DNA of 11,653 nucleotides from an uncultured Caryophanales bacterium (GCA_947168625.1 CAMVMQ010000026.1:1-11653); one strand, 5' to 3'; shown: positions 1 to 7,713, counted from the stretch's first letter. Translations and numbers: made by a program. The notes: a model not told the origin generated them from the sequence alone.

Positions 1-116
1 TACTTCTTTATGATGGTAGTATTACATTGTTCTGTATTTTTTGGCACGTCTATTGATAGAATTTTATTCTAAGTCTGAATAGTTACACAAATAGAATAAT
101 ATTTTTTTCTATTTTA

Positions 117-145
117 TTGCTTGTTTTAGATTTTTGTGTTATACT
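117..145 (+). promoter_or_regulatory. Sigma-A promoter of the LRR surface-protein operon
   Basis: TTGCTT (117-122), a 17-nt spacer, then TATACT (140-145). Transcription should start near 151-153, leaving a leader of only about 15 nt before the ATG at 167. This placement argues against the in-frame TTG at 134 as the start, because it lies upstream of the -10 box. The promoter is inferred from consensus match and spacing. Confidence 0.7.
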
Positions 146-166
146 TTAGTAGAGGGTAGAATAGAT

Positions 167-1564
167 ATGAATAAAAATAGAAAAAAATTATTTATTACCA
201 TTACAGGAATTGTTTTAGCAATTATTTTAATAGCCACTACTACTTATGCTTGGCTTTCTTTTAGAACTAATGATATAATTGTGGCTGGAAATACTGGATG
301 TTTTGATATAAATTATACTAAGGGTGAAGATATAGTTGGTAGTCTTTCAGCGGTAGATGAAAAAACATTTTTAACAAATGATAGTGTAACTATTAACAGT
401 TCTATGGCATTTTCATCTGTTAGTATTGAGCTAGACAGTAAGTGTAGTAAAATAAATGGTATTGGGACTATTGAAATTAATGTTTCTTCACTTGAAACAT
501 CATTTAAAAAAAATGGTTACAATGGTTTAGCTTTGAAATATTTAATAGTGGAATATGATCCTGCTACGGTTGGAGAAGCAACAATGAGCAATTTAAATGG
601 AAGAACGTTTAGATTTACAAAAAAAGGTTCAATTTATAAAGAGGGGGTAACAGATATTTATTCAGATTATTTGTCTCCTGGTGTTAAGCATAATTATTTG
701 GTAATTTTGTATATTAATAGTGAAATAATGTCTTCTGATGTTATTGGTAATGTAGTAAATGCCAATATTACAGCTAGGGGAGAACAATTTGTAGAGACTC
801 CTATTAGTGATTTTGAATATTATACTGGTTCTTATACGTCTGAAGCTGGTGAAACGACAATACCAAGTAATGAGGTGCTTTTAGTTAAATATAATGGCAG
901 TGATGAAACTGTTAATGTTCCTGCTAAATATACAATTGATGGTACTGAATATGATACTGTTTTATATTCTCATCAAGCTCGTAGTGGTGGTAATTCTACC
1001 TTTAGTGGAAACAGTGCTATTAAACATGTAAATTTTGCTGATGGCGTGAAATATGGAACAACTAATTATGTGTCTGCTAATTTAGGATATGGAGGAATGC
1101 TTTTTGCTTTTTATCAATGTTCATCGTTAATAAGTGTTACAAATATACCTTCAACTACTACTAATTTTTTATCTACATTTCAGGATTGCCCATTACTTAC
1201 TGATATTTCAAATATTCCTGATGGAATTAAATTCATGTGGCATGCATTTTATAATTGTCCTTTACTTACTGATGCTCCGGTAATTCCAAGTAGTGCTACA
1301 AATATGAATGGTGCATTTTCGGGTTGTTCTTCGTTGTCGTCTGCTCCGGTAATACCATCATCAGTAACTGATTTAAGCTATGCTTTTTATAACTGCAGTC
1401 GTCTTAAGGGGAAGATAATAGTTAATAGTAGTAACGTTTCTTCTGTAACTGGTGCATTATATAATACGGTCTATGATCTTACTTTAGATGTTCCTGCTGG
1501 TAGTAACACATATAATAAATTTAATGGAAATATTCCAAGTAATGTTACTCTAGTAACTCACTAA
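167..1564 (+). CDS. Exported BspA-type leucine-rich-repeat protein with SipW/TasA-type signal peptide
   Basis: A 465-aa exported protein, probably acting at the cell surface in adhesion or protein binding (inferred from the repeat class). Residues 1-32 have a KNRKK basic start, a hydrophobic stretch (8-26) and TTYAWLS. This YAW motif is typical of the alternate signal peptides cut by SipW-like peptidases in TasA/camelysin-type proteins. Residues about 30-215 are a domain shared with the next gene (GEDIVGSLS here, GPDIVGSLS there). Residues from about 315 carry five tandem units of 23 residues, each starting F-x-x-C followed by a leucine and an IP turn, the pattern of BspA/TpLRR repeats. There is no LPxTG motif or C-terminal anchor, so it is either released or held by the N-terminal helix. 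The ATG at 167 is chosen because AGAGGG (151-156) sits 10 nt upstream and the promoter ends at 145. The next paralogue follows after 22 nt. Confidence 0.82.
   Translation: MNKNRKKLFITITGIVLAIILIATTTYAWLSFRTNDIIVAGNTGCFDINYTKGEDIVGSLSAVDEKTFLTNDSVTINSSMAFSSVSIELDSKCSKINGIGTIEINVSSLETSFKKNGYNGLALKYLIVEYDPATVGEATMSNLNGRTFRFTKKGSIYKEGVTDIYSDYLSPGVKHNYLVILYINSEIMSSDVIGNVVNANITARGEQFVETPISDFEYYTGSYTSEAGETTIPSNEVLLVKYNGSDETVNVPAKYTIDGTEYDTVLYSHQARSGGNSTFSGNSAIKHVNFADGVKYGTTNYVSANLGYGGMLFAFYQCSSLISVTNIPSTTTNFLSTFQDCPLLTDISNIPDGIKFMWHAFYNCPLLTDAPVIPSSATNMNGAFSGCSSLSSAPVIPSSVTDLSYAFYNCSRLKGKIIVNSSNVSSVTGALYNTVYDLTLDVPAGSNTYNKFNGNIPSNVTLVTH
1109..1453 (+). repeat. Five tandem 69-bp units encoding 23-aa leucine-rich repeats
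   Basis: The units begin at 1109, 1178, 1247, 1316 and 1385, exactly 69 bp apart, each opening with a Phe codon and a Cys three residues later (FYQC, FQDC, FYNC, FSGC, FYNC). Units three and four share an APVIPSS core. The last unit is degenerate towards its end. The protein repeat is conserved better than the DNA, so these are old repeats under structural selection rather than a recent slippage array. Confidence 0.75.
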
Positions 1565-1586
1565 TTAATAGAAAGGTAGATAAGAG

Positions 1587-3464
1587 ATGAAAAAAAAGAA
1601 AAATTTATTTATTATATTATTTATAGGTGTAATTGTTATAGCAGCTTCTTCTTATGCTACCTATTCTTGGTTTAAATGGAGAAGCTCAAGTAGTGATGCA
1701 ATTACGGTAAATTTATCTGGAGGTAGTACGGTAACTTTCACTTCTGGTCCGGATATAGTTGGTTCATTGTCACCAGTTGCAAACTATGATGATGGGATTA
1801 TGAAAGAAGTTAGAGTTACGTCTAATACTTCTGGAAATACATTCAATTTATATTTGTCAGTAAATGAAATAGCAGATGAATTAAGAGATGAGTCTTTCAA
1901 ATGGGCTATTTATAATGGAAATACATATATAGATGGTGGAAATTTTTCTAATGTTAATGCTGGAGACGAAATTACTATTCTTTCAAATAGGATTATACCT
2001 AATGGAACTGAAGATGTTTATTATGTCTATTTTTGGATAGATAGTAATGTTGAAAATAGTTCTGATATGATTAATAAGAATGTTGATATGACGTTATCTG
2101 TTTATAAGAATGGTTATGTTTCAGCAATGATGGCTAAAAAAAGTAATAGCTCTAGTACTGGAGCTTTTTGGGGAAGTAATATAAATGCTAATCAAGTAAA
2201 AAGTATTACTTTTACTACTATGGATCAAAAGCCAGCTGGTGCAGTTACTACTGATATATCTTTAAATGCTGGTAGTGAAGAGGTTGTTATGTGGCTTGTT
2301 CAAAATGGAACTACTACGGGTAATAATCCTATTACACTATATGATGTTTATGTTGCGAGTATTGATGAGCATGGTTACGTCTATGCAAATCCAAATGCTA
2401 ATCATCTTTTTGCTTATTTATCTAATTGTGAGAATATTTCATTAACGAATTTTAATACAAGTTATGTTAATAGTATGAATGGTATGTTTAATCATTCTTC
2501 AAAATTAACTTCAATTGATTTAAGTGGCCTTAATACATCAAATGTAACTACTATGAGTTATTTGTTTAATTATTGTAGTTCATTAACATCGATTGATCTT
2601 AGTAGTTGGGATATGTCTAGTGTAAGGAATGATCGTGTAATGTTTCAATATGCTAGCGCCGCTGCAAATATTATTTTACCAGATAATTATACACGAATTG
2701 ATGATTTTATGTTTAATCATAATGCAGCACATAATTCTAGTTCATTTAGAATACCTGCTTCTGTAACATATGTAGGTAATACACATATTTTTTACGATTT
2801 TGGTAATTCTTCATTTACTTCATTCATTGTTGATGATGGTAATACTTGTGTTAAATCTGTTGATGGTATATTGTATTCATATGATGGCACAAGATTAATC
2901 TCAATTCCACATGCTAAAACATTTACTAATAGTACGTTTTATATTCCTGAAGGTGTTACTGAATTAAATGAGATGGCTTTTTCTAAAAATTATCAAATTC
3001 AAACTGTGGTTATCCCTAATTCATATATAATTGAGCGTGATAATACAGCTTTTGCTAGCAGTAGGGGATATATAAATGGTGGTAATTCATTAAGTGGTGC
3101 CGTTTATAGGTATACCTCTGTAAAGGAATATGACGTTAAAAGAGATAACCCTAATTATATATCATATAATGGATGTATATATAGCGAGGATGGTACTGAA
3201 TTAATAGCGGTTCCGCTTCATTATACTGGAGCATTAAATATTAAAGATGGTACTACAACTATTGGGTTAAATGCCTTTACCACTTATGATTATAGTTTTT
3301 TTAATGAATTAACTAGTATAAATATTCCTGCTTCAGTTACGTCAATTGAAAGCAATCAATTAACTGCTATTAATAATATTGCTAGTAATAAGAATATTCC
3401 TTTGAATGTTGATTCTGGTAATACCGCTTATCAGACTTCAAATAACAGTATAGTTGCTAGATAA
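1587..3464 (+). CDS. Exported DUF285/LRR_5 leucine-rich-repeat protein, paralogue of the preceding gene
   Basis: A 625-aa exported protein, probably a surface adhesion or interaction protein. The N-terminus is MKKKKNL, then a hydrophobic helix (about 7-24) and SSYATYSWF, again an alternate SipW/TasA-type signal. Residues about 30-190 match the N-domain of the upstream protein, including GPDIVGSLSPV and a closing YFWID...M pattern. Residues about 215-360 are a BspA/DUF285 region with units such as NTSNVTTMSYLFNYCSSL and SIDLSSWDMSSV. Residues about 365-615 are LRR_5-like, with IPASVTYVG, SVDGILYSYDGTRLISIP and IPEGVTELNEMAF. No LPxTG or other anchor is visible. GAAAGG (1571-1576) precedes the ATG by 10 nt. 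It lacks its own promoter and is read with the gene 22 nt upstream, and a strong hairpin overlaps its stop codon. Sharing an N-domain while differing in repeat type suggests duplication followed by swapping of the binding domain. Confidence 0.82.
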   Translation: MKKKKNLFIILFIGVIVIAASSYATYSWFKWRSSSSDAITVNLSGGSTVTFTSGPDIVGSLSPVANYDDGIMKEVRVTSNTSGNTFNLYLSVNEIADELRDESFKWAIYNGNTYIDGGNFSNVNAGDEITILSNRIIPNGTEDVYYVYFWIDSNVENSSDMINKNVDMTLSVYKNGYVSAMMAKKSNSSSTGAFWGSNINANQVKSITFTTMDQKPAGAVTTDISLNAGSEEVVMWLVQNGTTTGNNPITLYDVYVASIDEHGYVYANPNANHLFAYLSNCENISLTNFNTSYVNSMNGMFNHSSKLTSIDLSGLNTSNVTTMSYLFNYCSSLTSIDLSSWDMSSVRNDRVMFQYASAAANIILPDNYTRIDDFMFNHNAAHNSSSFRIPASVTYVGNTHIFYDFGNSSFTSFIVDDGNTCVKSVDGILYSYDGTRLISIPHAKTFTNSTFYIPEGVTELNEMAFSKNYQIQTVVIPNSYIIERDNTAFASSRGYINGGNSLSGAVYRYTSVKEYDVKRDNPNYISYNGCIYSEDGTELIAVPLHYTGALNIKDGTTTIGLNAFTTYDYSFFNELTSINIPASVTSIESNQLTAINNIASNKNIPLNVDSGNTAYQTSNNSIVAR

Positions 3465-3492
3465 AAAGTCTTACTTAAGTGTAAGACTTTTT
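3463..3492 (+). terminator. Rho-independent terminator of the LRR operon, potentially bidirectional
   Basis: A perfect 12-bp stem, AAAAAGTCTTAC (3463-3474) with GTAAGACTTTTT (3481-3492), and a 6-nt loop. The stem begins within the stop codon of the upstream gene. A runs on the 5' side and T runs on the 3' side allow it to work on both strands, which suits the opposing tRNA gene. Confidence 0.85.
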
Positions 3493-3501
3493 GTATAAAA
3501 A

Positions 3502-3524
3502 AAAATCCTTATTATAAGGATTTT
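3502..3524 (-). terminator. Terminator of tRNA-Arg on the minus strand
   Basis: A 10-bp stem, AAAATCCTTA (3502-3511) with TAAGGATTTT (3515-3524), and a 3-nt loop. On the minus strand it is followed by nine Us (A run 3497-3505), and it lies just beyond the tRNA 3' end. On the plus strand it is followed by TTTTATTTTT-type sequence, so it may also back up the preceding terminator. Confidence 0.75.
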
Positions 3525-3535
3525 ATTTTTATAAA

Positions 3536-3612
3536 TGGTGTCCTGGTGGAGATTCGAACTCCAGACCGATCGCTTAGAAGGCGATTGCTCTATCCAGCTG
3601 AGCTACCAAGAC
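3536..3612 (-). tRNA. tRNA-Arg (anticodon UCU)
   Basis: Read on the minus strand this is a 77-nt tRNA with encoded CCA. The acceptor stem GTCTTGG pairs with CCAGGAC, the D-arm contains AGCTCAGCTGGATAGAGCA, the anticodon stem ATCGC/GCGAT encloses the loop CTTCTAA with anticodon TCT, and the T-arm has GTTCGAATC. It reads AGA, the main Arg codon in AT-rich genomes. It has its own promoter (3629-3657) and terminator (3502-3524). Confidence 0.96.
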
Positions 3613-3628
3613 ATCGCTGACGTATATA

Positions 3629-3657
3629 ATTATATAATAAAGTTAAAAAAATAGCAA
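3629..3657 (-). promoter_or_regulatory. Promoter of tRNA-Arg
   Basis: On the minus strand: TTGCTA (complement of 3652-3657), 17-nt spacer, TATAAT (complement of 3629-3634). The start would be near 3622, about 10 nt ahead of the mature tRNA 5' end. The -10 box is a perfect consensus. Confidence 0.75.
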
Positions 3658-3674
3658 CTGGTTTTTGAAAAAAA

Positions 3675-3703
3675 TTGCTTTTTTCTGTTAGATAATATAT
3701 AAT
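3675..3703 (+). promoter_or_regulatory. Promoter of the flippase-like membrane protein gene
   Basis: TTGCTT (3675-3680), 17-nt spacer, perfect TATAAT (3698-3703). The start would be near 3710, leaving a leader of about 10 nt. An alternative -35, TTGAAA, lies at 3665-3670 but pairs only with a poor -10 (TTAGAT, 3688-3693). Its -35 lies 17 nt from the tRNA-Arg -35, facing the other way. Confidence 0.7.
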
Positions 3704-3719
3704 TTTGTTAGAGGTTGAT

Positions 3720-5072
3720 ATGAAAAAGATTAGTTTTCTACTTGGAATAATTTATATTTTTTTACTATACTATTTATCTAGTGATATTATGAAAGTTATT
3801 TTATCTCTTAATTTTGGATTATATATTTTATTAGATAGTCTATTTGTAAATAATATTAACAATAATAGATATATATATAGTAGAAAAAAGTTATTTTTAT
3901 ATTTTAATTTGTTTTTATTAGGGTTTAATCTTTTATTTGGGAGTTTTTCTTATTATTTGAGTAATTTTATTCATATTGAAGGAATGGGTATTTATAGTTT
4001 ATCAACTTGTTTATTTTTAACAGTTAGTATTATTTTTCGTTATTTAGAATTCTTTTTATCTAATTATAAGATAGGTAAGTACCTAAATAATTGGTATTAT
4101 TGTGTTTTATTTATTATTAACATAATATTGTGCTTAATATTAAAAAATAGATATGATATTATGTTTTTATATATTTCTTCTTTTATCATACTAGTGGTTA
4201 CATATATTTTAATATATTTATTTAATTTTAAATATAAGAAAGATGATAAAGAACTTAATCATAATTATTTTAAAGATATTAAAAAAATGATATTAAACGA
4301 TAAAAATATTGATATTATGCCTTGCTTCGTATATATTTCAATTGCTGTGTTATATTTTGTGTTGGTTGGTAGATATAATTATGATATTGCTTCTATTGGT
4401 AAGGTACTTAGTGATACTTACTTATTTGGTCTTCTTTTAATATGTATTATTCATAAACTTATTTCTAGGTGTTTAAATATTGATTTTGATAGTGTAATTA
4501 ATAATTACAATTATATAGTAAATAGAGTATTAAATGTTTCTCTTAATGCATGTATGCTTTTATTTGTGATTTCTTGGCCTTTAAGTAAAGTTATTTTTTA
4601 TAGTGAAGATAATTTCATTTTTGGATTAATTATATTACTTTTCTTTTATATTTTATTTGATTATTCAATTAAAATGGGAAACAGTTCTTTAAGTTATAAG
4701 AAAGTGAAGTTAAGTATATTGGTAGGGCTTTTTATAAAGATTATTTTTGAAGTGCCATTTATTAATAGTGTATATCGGATGGGTTATAATCTTTCTTTAG
4801 GAGGTATTTTGTCATCATCTCTCGGAATGCTGGTTACCACTTTTATGATTATGTTTTTGATTATTCATAAATATAAAATAAGTATTATTAATAACTTTAG
4901 TAATGTATTAACTATTATTTATAATAATATTATTTATCTTTTGGTCTTAGTTTTATTTTCTTTAATTGTTAAAGTGGATAGTGATAAATACTTTATTAAT
5001 ATTTTAGTAATTATCTTTTATTTATTTATTAGTTTTATCTTTAATTTTATTAGGAAAAGATTAAAAAAATAA
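3720..5072 (+). CDS. Polytopic membrane protein, probable MOP-superfamily (MurJ/SpoVB-like) flippase
   Basis: A 450-aa integral membrane protein. I count about 14 hydrophobic segments (near residues 5, 26, 60, 93, 125, 149, 202, 234, 275, 300, 333, 365, 405 and 429). That number and length fit MurJ/SpoVB-type lipid-linked precursor flippases. The pattern near residues 333-390 (KLSILVGLFIKIIFEVPFI, a loop, then GGILSSSLGMLVT) resembles the late helices of SpoVB-like proteins. The usual N-terminal family motif is not recognisable, so the assignment rests on topology and one weak motif. If correct, it would move undecaprenyl-linked wall or polysaccharide precursors across the membrane. The ATG at 3720 is preferred over the TTG at 3705 because GAGG (3711-3714) lies 5 nt upstream and 3705 falls between the -10 box and the expected transcript start. 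The gene is extremely AT-rich. It could instead be an unrelated multi-helix transporter. Confidence 0.5.
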   Translation: MKKISFLLGIIYIFLLYYLSSDIMKVILSLNFGLYILLDSLFVNNINNNRYIYSRKKLFLYFNLFLLGFNLLFGSFSYYLSNFIHIEGMGIYSLSTCLFLTVSIIFRYLEFFLSNYKIGKYLNNWYYCVLFIINIILCLILKNRYDIMFLYISSFIILVVTYILIYLFNFKYKKDDKELNHNYFKDIKKMILNDKNIDIMPCFVYISIAVLYFVLVGRYNYDIASIGKVLSDTYLFGLLLICIIHKLISRCLNIDFDSVINNYNYIVNRVLNVSLNACMLLFVISWPLSKVIFYSEDNFIFGLIILLFFYILFDYSIKMGNSSLSYKKVKLSILVGLFIKIIFEVPFINSVYRMGYNLSLGGILSSSLGMLVTTFMIMFLIIHKYKISIINNFSNVLTIIYNNIIYLLVLVLFSLIVKVDSDKYFINILVIIFYLFISFIFNFIRKRLKK

Positions 5073-5083
5073 ATTATCTATTA

Positions 5084-5112
5084 TTGTAATTTTAAATGGG
5101 TTATGATATGAT
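5084..5112 (+). promoter_or_regulatory. Extended -10 promoter of the GH31-like gene
   Basis: TTGTAA (5084-5089), 17-nt spacer, TATGAT (5107-5112), with a TGA extended -10 immediately upstream (5104-5106). The predicted start near 5119 gives a leader of about 32 nt. It lies wholly in the 78-nt gap after the membrane protein, so the GH31-like gene can be expressed independently. Confidence 0.65.
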
Positions 5113-5150
5113 TATATTGTAGAAAAGAATAGAATAGAGGTGATAGTATT

Positions 5151-7421
5151 ATGAAGAATATAAGTAACTATTATATTAATGATAAAGGTAATATTACTTG
5201 TGAAAAAGATAATATTATTACCTTAGGTAAAGTAAGATTTAGTGTTTTATCACCACGTTTAATTAGAATTGAGTATAGTGAAAAGGGAGTTTTCGAGGAT
5301 AGGGCTACTTCTTTAGTTAGTAATAGACATTTTGATAAGATGCCTTTTGGCATAGTTGAAAGTGAAACTACGATTCAAATTAATACAGGAGTATTTACTT
5401 TAACTTATGTTAAAAATAGTCCTATTAAAGTAAATAGAATAAAAGCTATACTTAATGGTACAAAAGTAGAGTGGAATCCTTCTAGCAATGAAGTTAAGAA
5501 TCTTCGAAGTATTAATTATTCATTAGATGATGGGGAAGAAAAAATTGTTTTGGACAAGGGATTATATTCATTGGAGGGTTATAGTCTTTTAAATGATAGT
5601 AAATCTTTAGTTCTTAATGAGCAAGATAATTTTGTTTCAAGAGATAATGCTTTTGATTATTATCTATTTATGTATGGAAGTGATTTTGAAGGGGCTTTAA
5701 GAGACTATTTTACTCTTACAGGTTATCCTGAGATGATACCTAGATATGCTTTAGGAGCTTGGTGGTATAAGAATGATGCTTATAAAGAAGAAGATATTTC
5801 ATTCTTAGTTAATTCTTTTATGCAAAATGATATACCTTTATCAGTCTTTATACTTGGTGAATCTCTTATTAATGGTTATAAGGCTAATATTAATATAAAT
5901 AATGTTTATAATTATTTGAAAAATAATAATATTAAATTAGGTATGACTATTAATCCTACTGCATATTTTGATAATAATAAAAATAGTTTTATTCCATTTA
6001 GTAATAATAAAATTAGTTTATATTCAAAAAATATTATTGATAATTATAGTAATTTAGGAATTGAAATATTTAGCATTAATTATAATAATAGACTTGATAA
6101 AGAAAATCTTTGGAAATTAGATCATTATCATAGTGGTAATTTGAAGATGAAAGGTAAAAGAACAATTATTCTTTCTCGAAATCATAATATAGCTATGCAT
6201 AGATATCCTATTATGTGGAGTGGTAAAACTAAAGTAAATTGGAATATTTTAAATCTTTTACCAAGATATAATCTTCAAGGATATAATATGGGTATTAGTT
6301 ATATTGCTCATCCTATTGGGGGATATTATGGTGGTAATGAGGATGATGAGTTATATTTACGATATATTCAGTTTGCTTGTTTTAGTCCAATTTTCTTAAT
6401 GGCAAGTGAAAAAGGACAGTATTATAAAAGAGAACCATGGAAATGGAATTATATTTTAAGAAGTCATATTACTTTTTATATTAATTTAAGATATAAGTTA
6501 ATTCCTTATCTATATAGTGAAAGTTACCGCTATCATAAGGATGGTAAGGGCTTAGTTAAACCATTTTATTTTGATTATCCTAAGGTTTTAGATGAACCTT
6601 TATATCAGAATCAATATTTTTTGGGAGATAATTTTTTTGTGGCTCCTATTACTGAAAGAAAGAACAGGGTAATTAATAGAGTTTTTAAAAAAGTATTTGT
6701 GCCAAAGGGAATATGGTTTGACTTTTTAAAAGGAAAGAAATATATTGGCGATAAGAGTTACAATAGTTTTTATCGTGATGAAGATTATCCTGTTTTTGTT
6801 AAGGCAGGTAGCATCATTCCAATTAATAATAATTTAAAAGAAGTTATTCCTAATACTTTAGAACTTCTTATATATCCACTTGATAATGGTATATATAATC
6901 TTTATGAAGATGATGGTTTTAGTTATACTTATGAAAAGGGATTATATATGATTACTAATTTTTCTTATGAATATAAGAAAGATGATTATACTTTAACAAT
7001 TAAAAAATTGGAAGGAAAAAATTTGCTTAGTAGAAGAAATTATCTTCTTAGATTTAAAAATATAAGAAATATACAACAAATTAATATTGATGACAAAATG
7101 GTAAAATATAATTCTTATTATGATGGTGATGATTTTGTTATCTATTTAGAAGGATTAATGATTGGAAAAGATATTAGAATTAATATTAAAGGTAATAATA
7201 CTTTTATAAATTATGTTACTTATATTAATGAAGAAATTAAAGAGATATTGTATGATATTGAATTGGATACTGAATTAAAAAATATAATTGATAGTATTTT
7301 ATTTAGTAATTTGGATATTCGAAAAAAGAGAATTAAAATTAAAAAATTAAAGAAAAAGGGATTAGAAAGTAAATATATTAAAGTATTTATTTATCTTCTT
7401 GAATATATACAAAAAATATAA
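5151..7421 (+). CDS. Glycoside hydrolase family 31 homologue lacking catalytic residues (probable pseudoenzyme)
   Basis: A 756-aa protein with GH31 (alpha-glucosidase/xylosidase) architecture. It has an N-terminal beta-sandwich (about 20-195, with FSVLSPRLIRIEYS and a FEDRATSLVSNRHF motif), a barrel from P197RYALGAWW to about 455 that keeps RYP.MWSG, IGGYYGG and KREPW, then C-terminal beta domains to about 680. The key acidic residues are gone. N310 (FSINYNN) replaces the nucleophile Asp of WLDMNE, K359 (SGKTKVNW) replaces the acid/base Asp of SGDN, P388 replaces the Asp of DIGGF, G236/S238 replace the LDID aspartates, and L416/A418 replace the Arg/His of FFRNH. Hydrolysis by the GH31 mechanism is therefore unlikely; sugar binding or regulation is possible. 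Residues about 690-756 form a helical, Lys-rich tail not usual in the family. There is no signal peptide, so it is cytoplasmic. AGAGGTGA (5136-5143) lies 7 nt before the ATG. The reading frame is intact and long, which argues for a maintained function. Confidence 0.85.
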   Translation: MKNISNYYINDKGNITCEKDNIITLGKVRFSVLSPRLIRIEYSEKGVFEDRATSLVSNRHFDKMPFGIVESETTIQINTGVFTLTYVKNSPIKVNRIKAILNGTKVEWNPSSNEVKNLRSINYSLDDGEEKIVLDKGLYSLEGYSLLNDSKSLVLNEQDNFVSRDNAFDYYLFMYGSDFEGALRDYFTLTGYPEMIPRYALGAWWYKNDAYKEEDISFLVNSFMQNDIPLSVFILGESLINGYKANININNVYNYLKNNNIKLGMTINPTAYFDNNKNSFIPFSNNKISLYSKNIIDNYSNLGIEIFSINYNNRLDKENLWKLDHYHSGNLKMKGKRTIILSRNHNIAMHRYPIMWSGKTKVNWNILNLLPRYNLQGYNMGISYIAHPIGGYYGGNEDDELYLRYIQFACFSPIFLMASEKGQYYKREPWKWNYILRSHITFYINLRYKLIPYLYSESYRYHKDGKGLVKPFYFDYPKVLDEPLYQNQYFLGDNFFVAPITERKNRVINRVFKKVFVPKGIWFDFLKGKKYIGDKSYNSFYRDEDYPVFVKAGSIIPINNNLKEVIPNTLELLIYPLDNGIYNLYEDDGFSYTYEKGLYMITNFSYEYKKDDYTLTIKKLEGKNLLSRRNYLLRFKNIRNIQQINIDDKMVKYNSYYDGDDFVIYLEGLMIGKDIRINIKGNNTFINYVTYINEEIKEILYDIELDTELKNIIDSILFSNLDIRKKRIKIKKLKKKGLESKYIKVFIYLLEYIQKI

Positions 7422-7605
7422 TTATTAAGTATTATGCTATGAATAATTTAGAAATATTTAAGAAGATATTACTTTCTGATGATGGTATTAACTTGTAATA
7501 TAAACTTTTATGATAGATTGATAAAGTACAAATATGTGATATTAGTTCTTATGTATATTGTCACTCAAAATGGTGCTTTTAAGATTAAAAAAATTAAAAA
7601 AATAT
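7422..7605. other. Non-coding gap after the GH31-like gene
   Basis: AT-rich sequence between the GH31-like stop codon and the terminator at 7606. It holds only very short open frames (19 codons from 7439, about 42 codons from 7479, 15 codons from 7570) with no good ribosome site, so I do not call a gene. A decayed small gene is possible but cannot be shown. Confidence 0.5.
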
Positions 7606-7629
7606 AGAAGGGCTTTCTAAGGCTCTTTT
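7606..7629 (+). terminator. Probable terminator of the GH31-like transcript
   Basis: AGAAGGGC (7606-7613) pairs with GCTCTTTT (7622-7629) in an 8-bp stem with two G-U pairs and an 8-nt loop. The 3' arm itself supplies the U run. It is weaker than the other terminators in the window and lies 185 nt past the stop codon. Confidence 0.5.
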
Positions 7630-7663
7630 ATGTGTTTATAGAGATATTCTTTTATAAAAAAAC

Positions 7664-7692
7664 TTGTTAAATAGAAAACTTTATAGTACAAT
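7664..7692 (+). promoter_or_regulatory. Promoter of the membrane protein-leuS operon
   Basis: TTGTTA (7664-7669), 17-nt spacer, TACAAT (7687-7692). The start would be near 7699, just before the ribosome site at 7700-7707, giving a leader of about 15 nt. There is no room for a leucine T-box leader downstream of this start, and none is seen upstream. Confidence 0.7.
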
Positions 7693-7713
7693 TATTACGA
7701 GAGGTGACTATTT

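Noticed and set aside
57..71. TAGAAT/ATTCTA hairpin as terminator of an upstream gene
   Set aside because: A 6-bp AT stem without a following U run; too weak to call.
1..72. Open frames running in from the left edge, for example one ending TAA at 70-72 and one ending TGA at 54-56
   Set aside because: Too short to tell a true C-terminus from chance, and neither end is recognisable. An upstream gene may end here but its frame cannot be chosen.
134..166. TTG at 134 as the start of the first LRR protein
   Set aside because: It lies upstream of the -10 box and has no ribosome site; ATG 167 has AGAGGG at a good distance.
5171..5353. 60-codon open frame on the minus strand within the GH31-like gene
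   Set aside because: Lies inside a well-supported coding region, with no ribosome site or recognisable product; a shadow frame.
7439..7617. Short peptides (from 7439, 7479 and 7570) as a small gene or frameshifted remnant
   Set aside because: No ribosome sites, no recognisable family, and overlapping frames; AT-rich chance reading frames explain them.
7422..7713. T-box leader expected for leuS in Bacillota
   Set aside because: No conserved T-box sequence or antiterminator is visible, and the predicted transcript start leaves only about 15 nt before the first gene of the operon.
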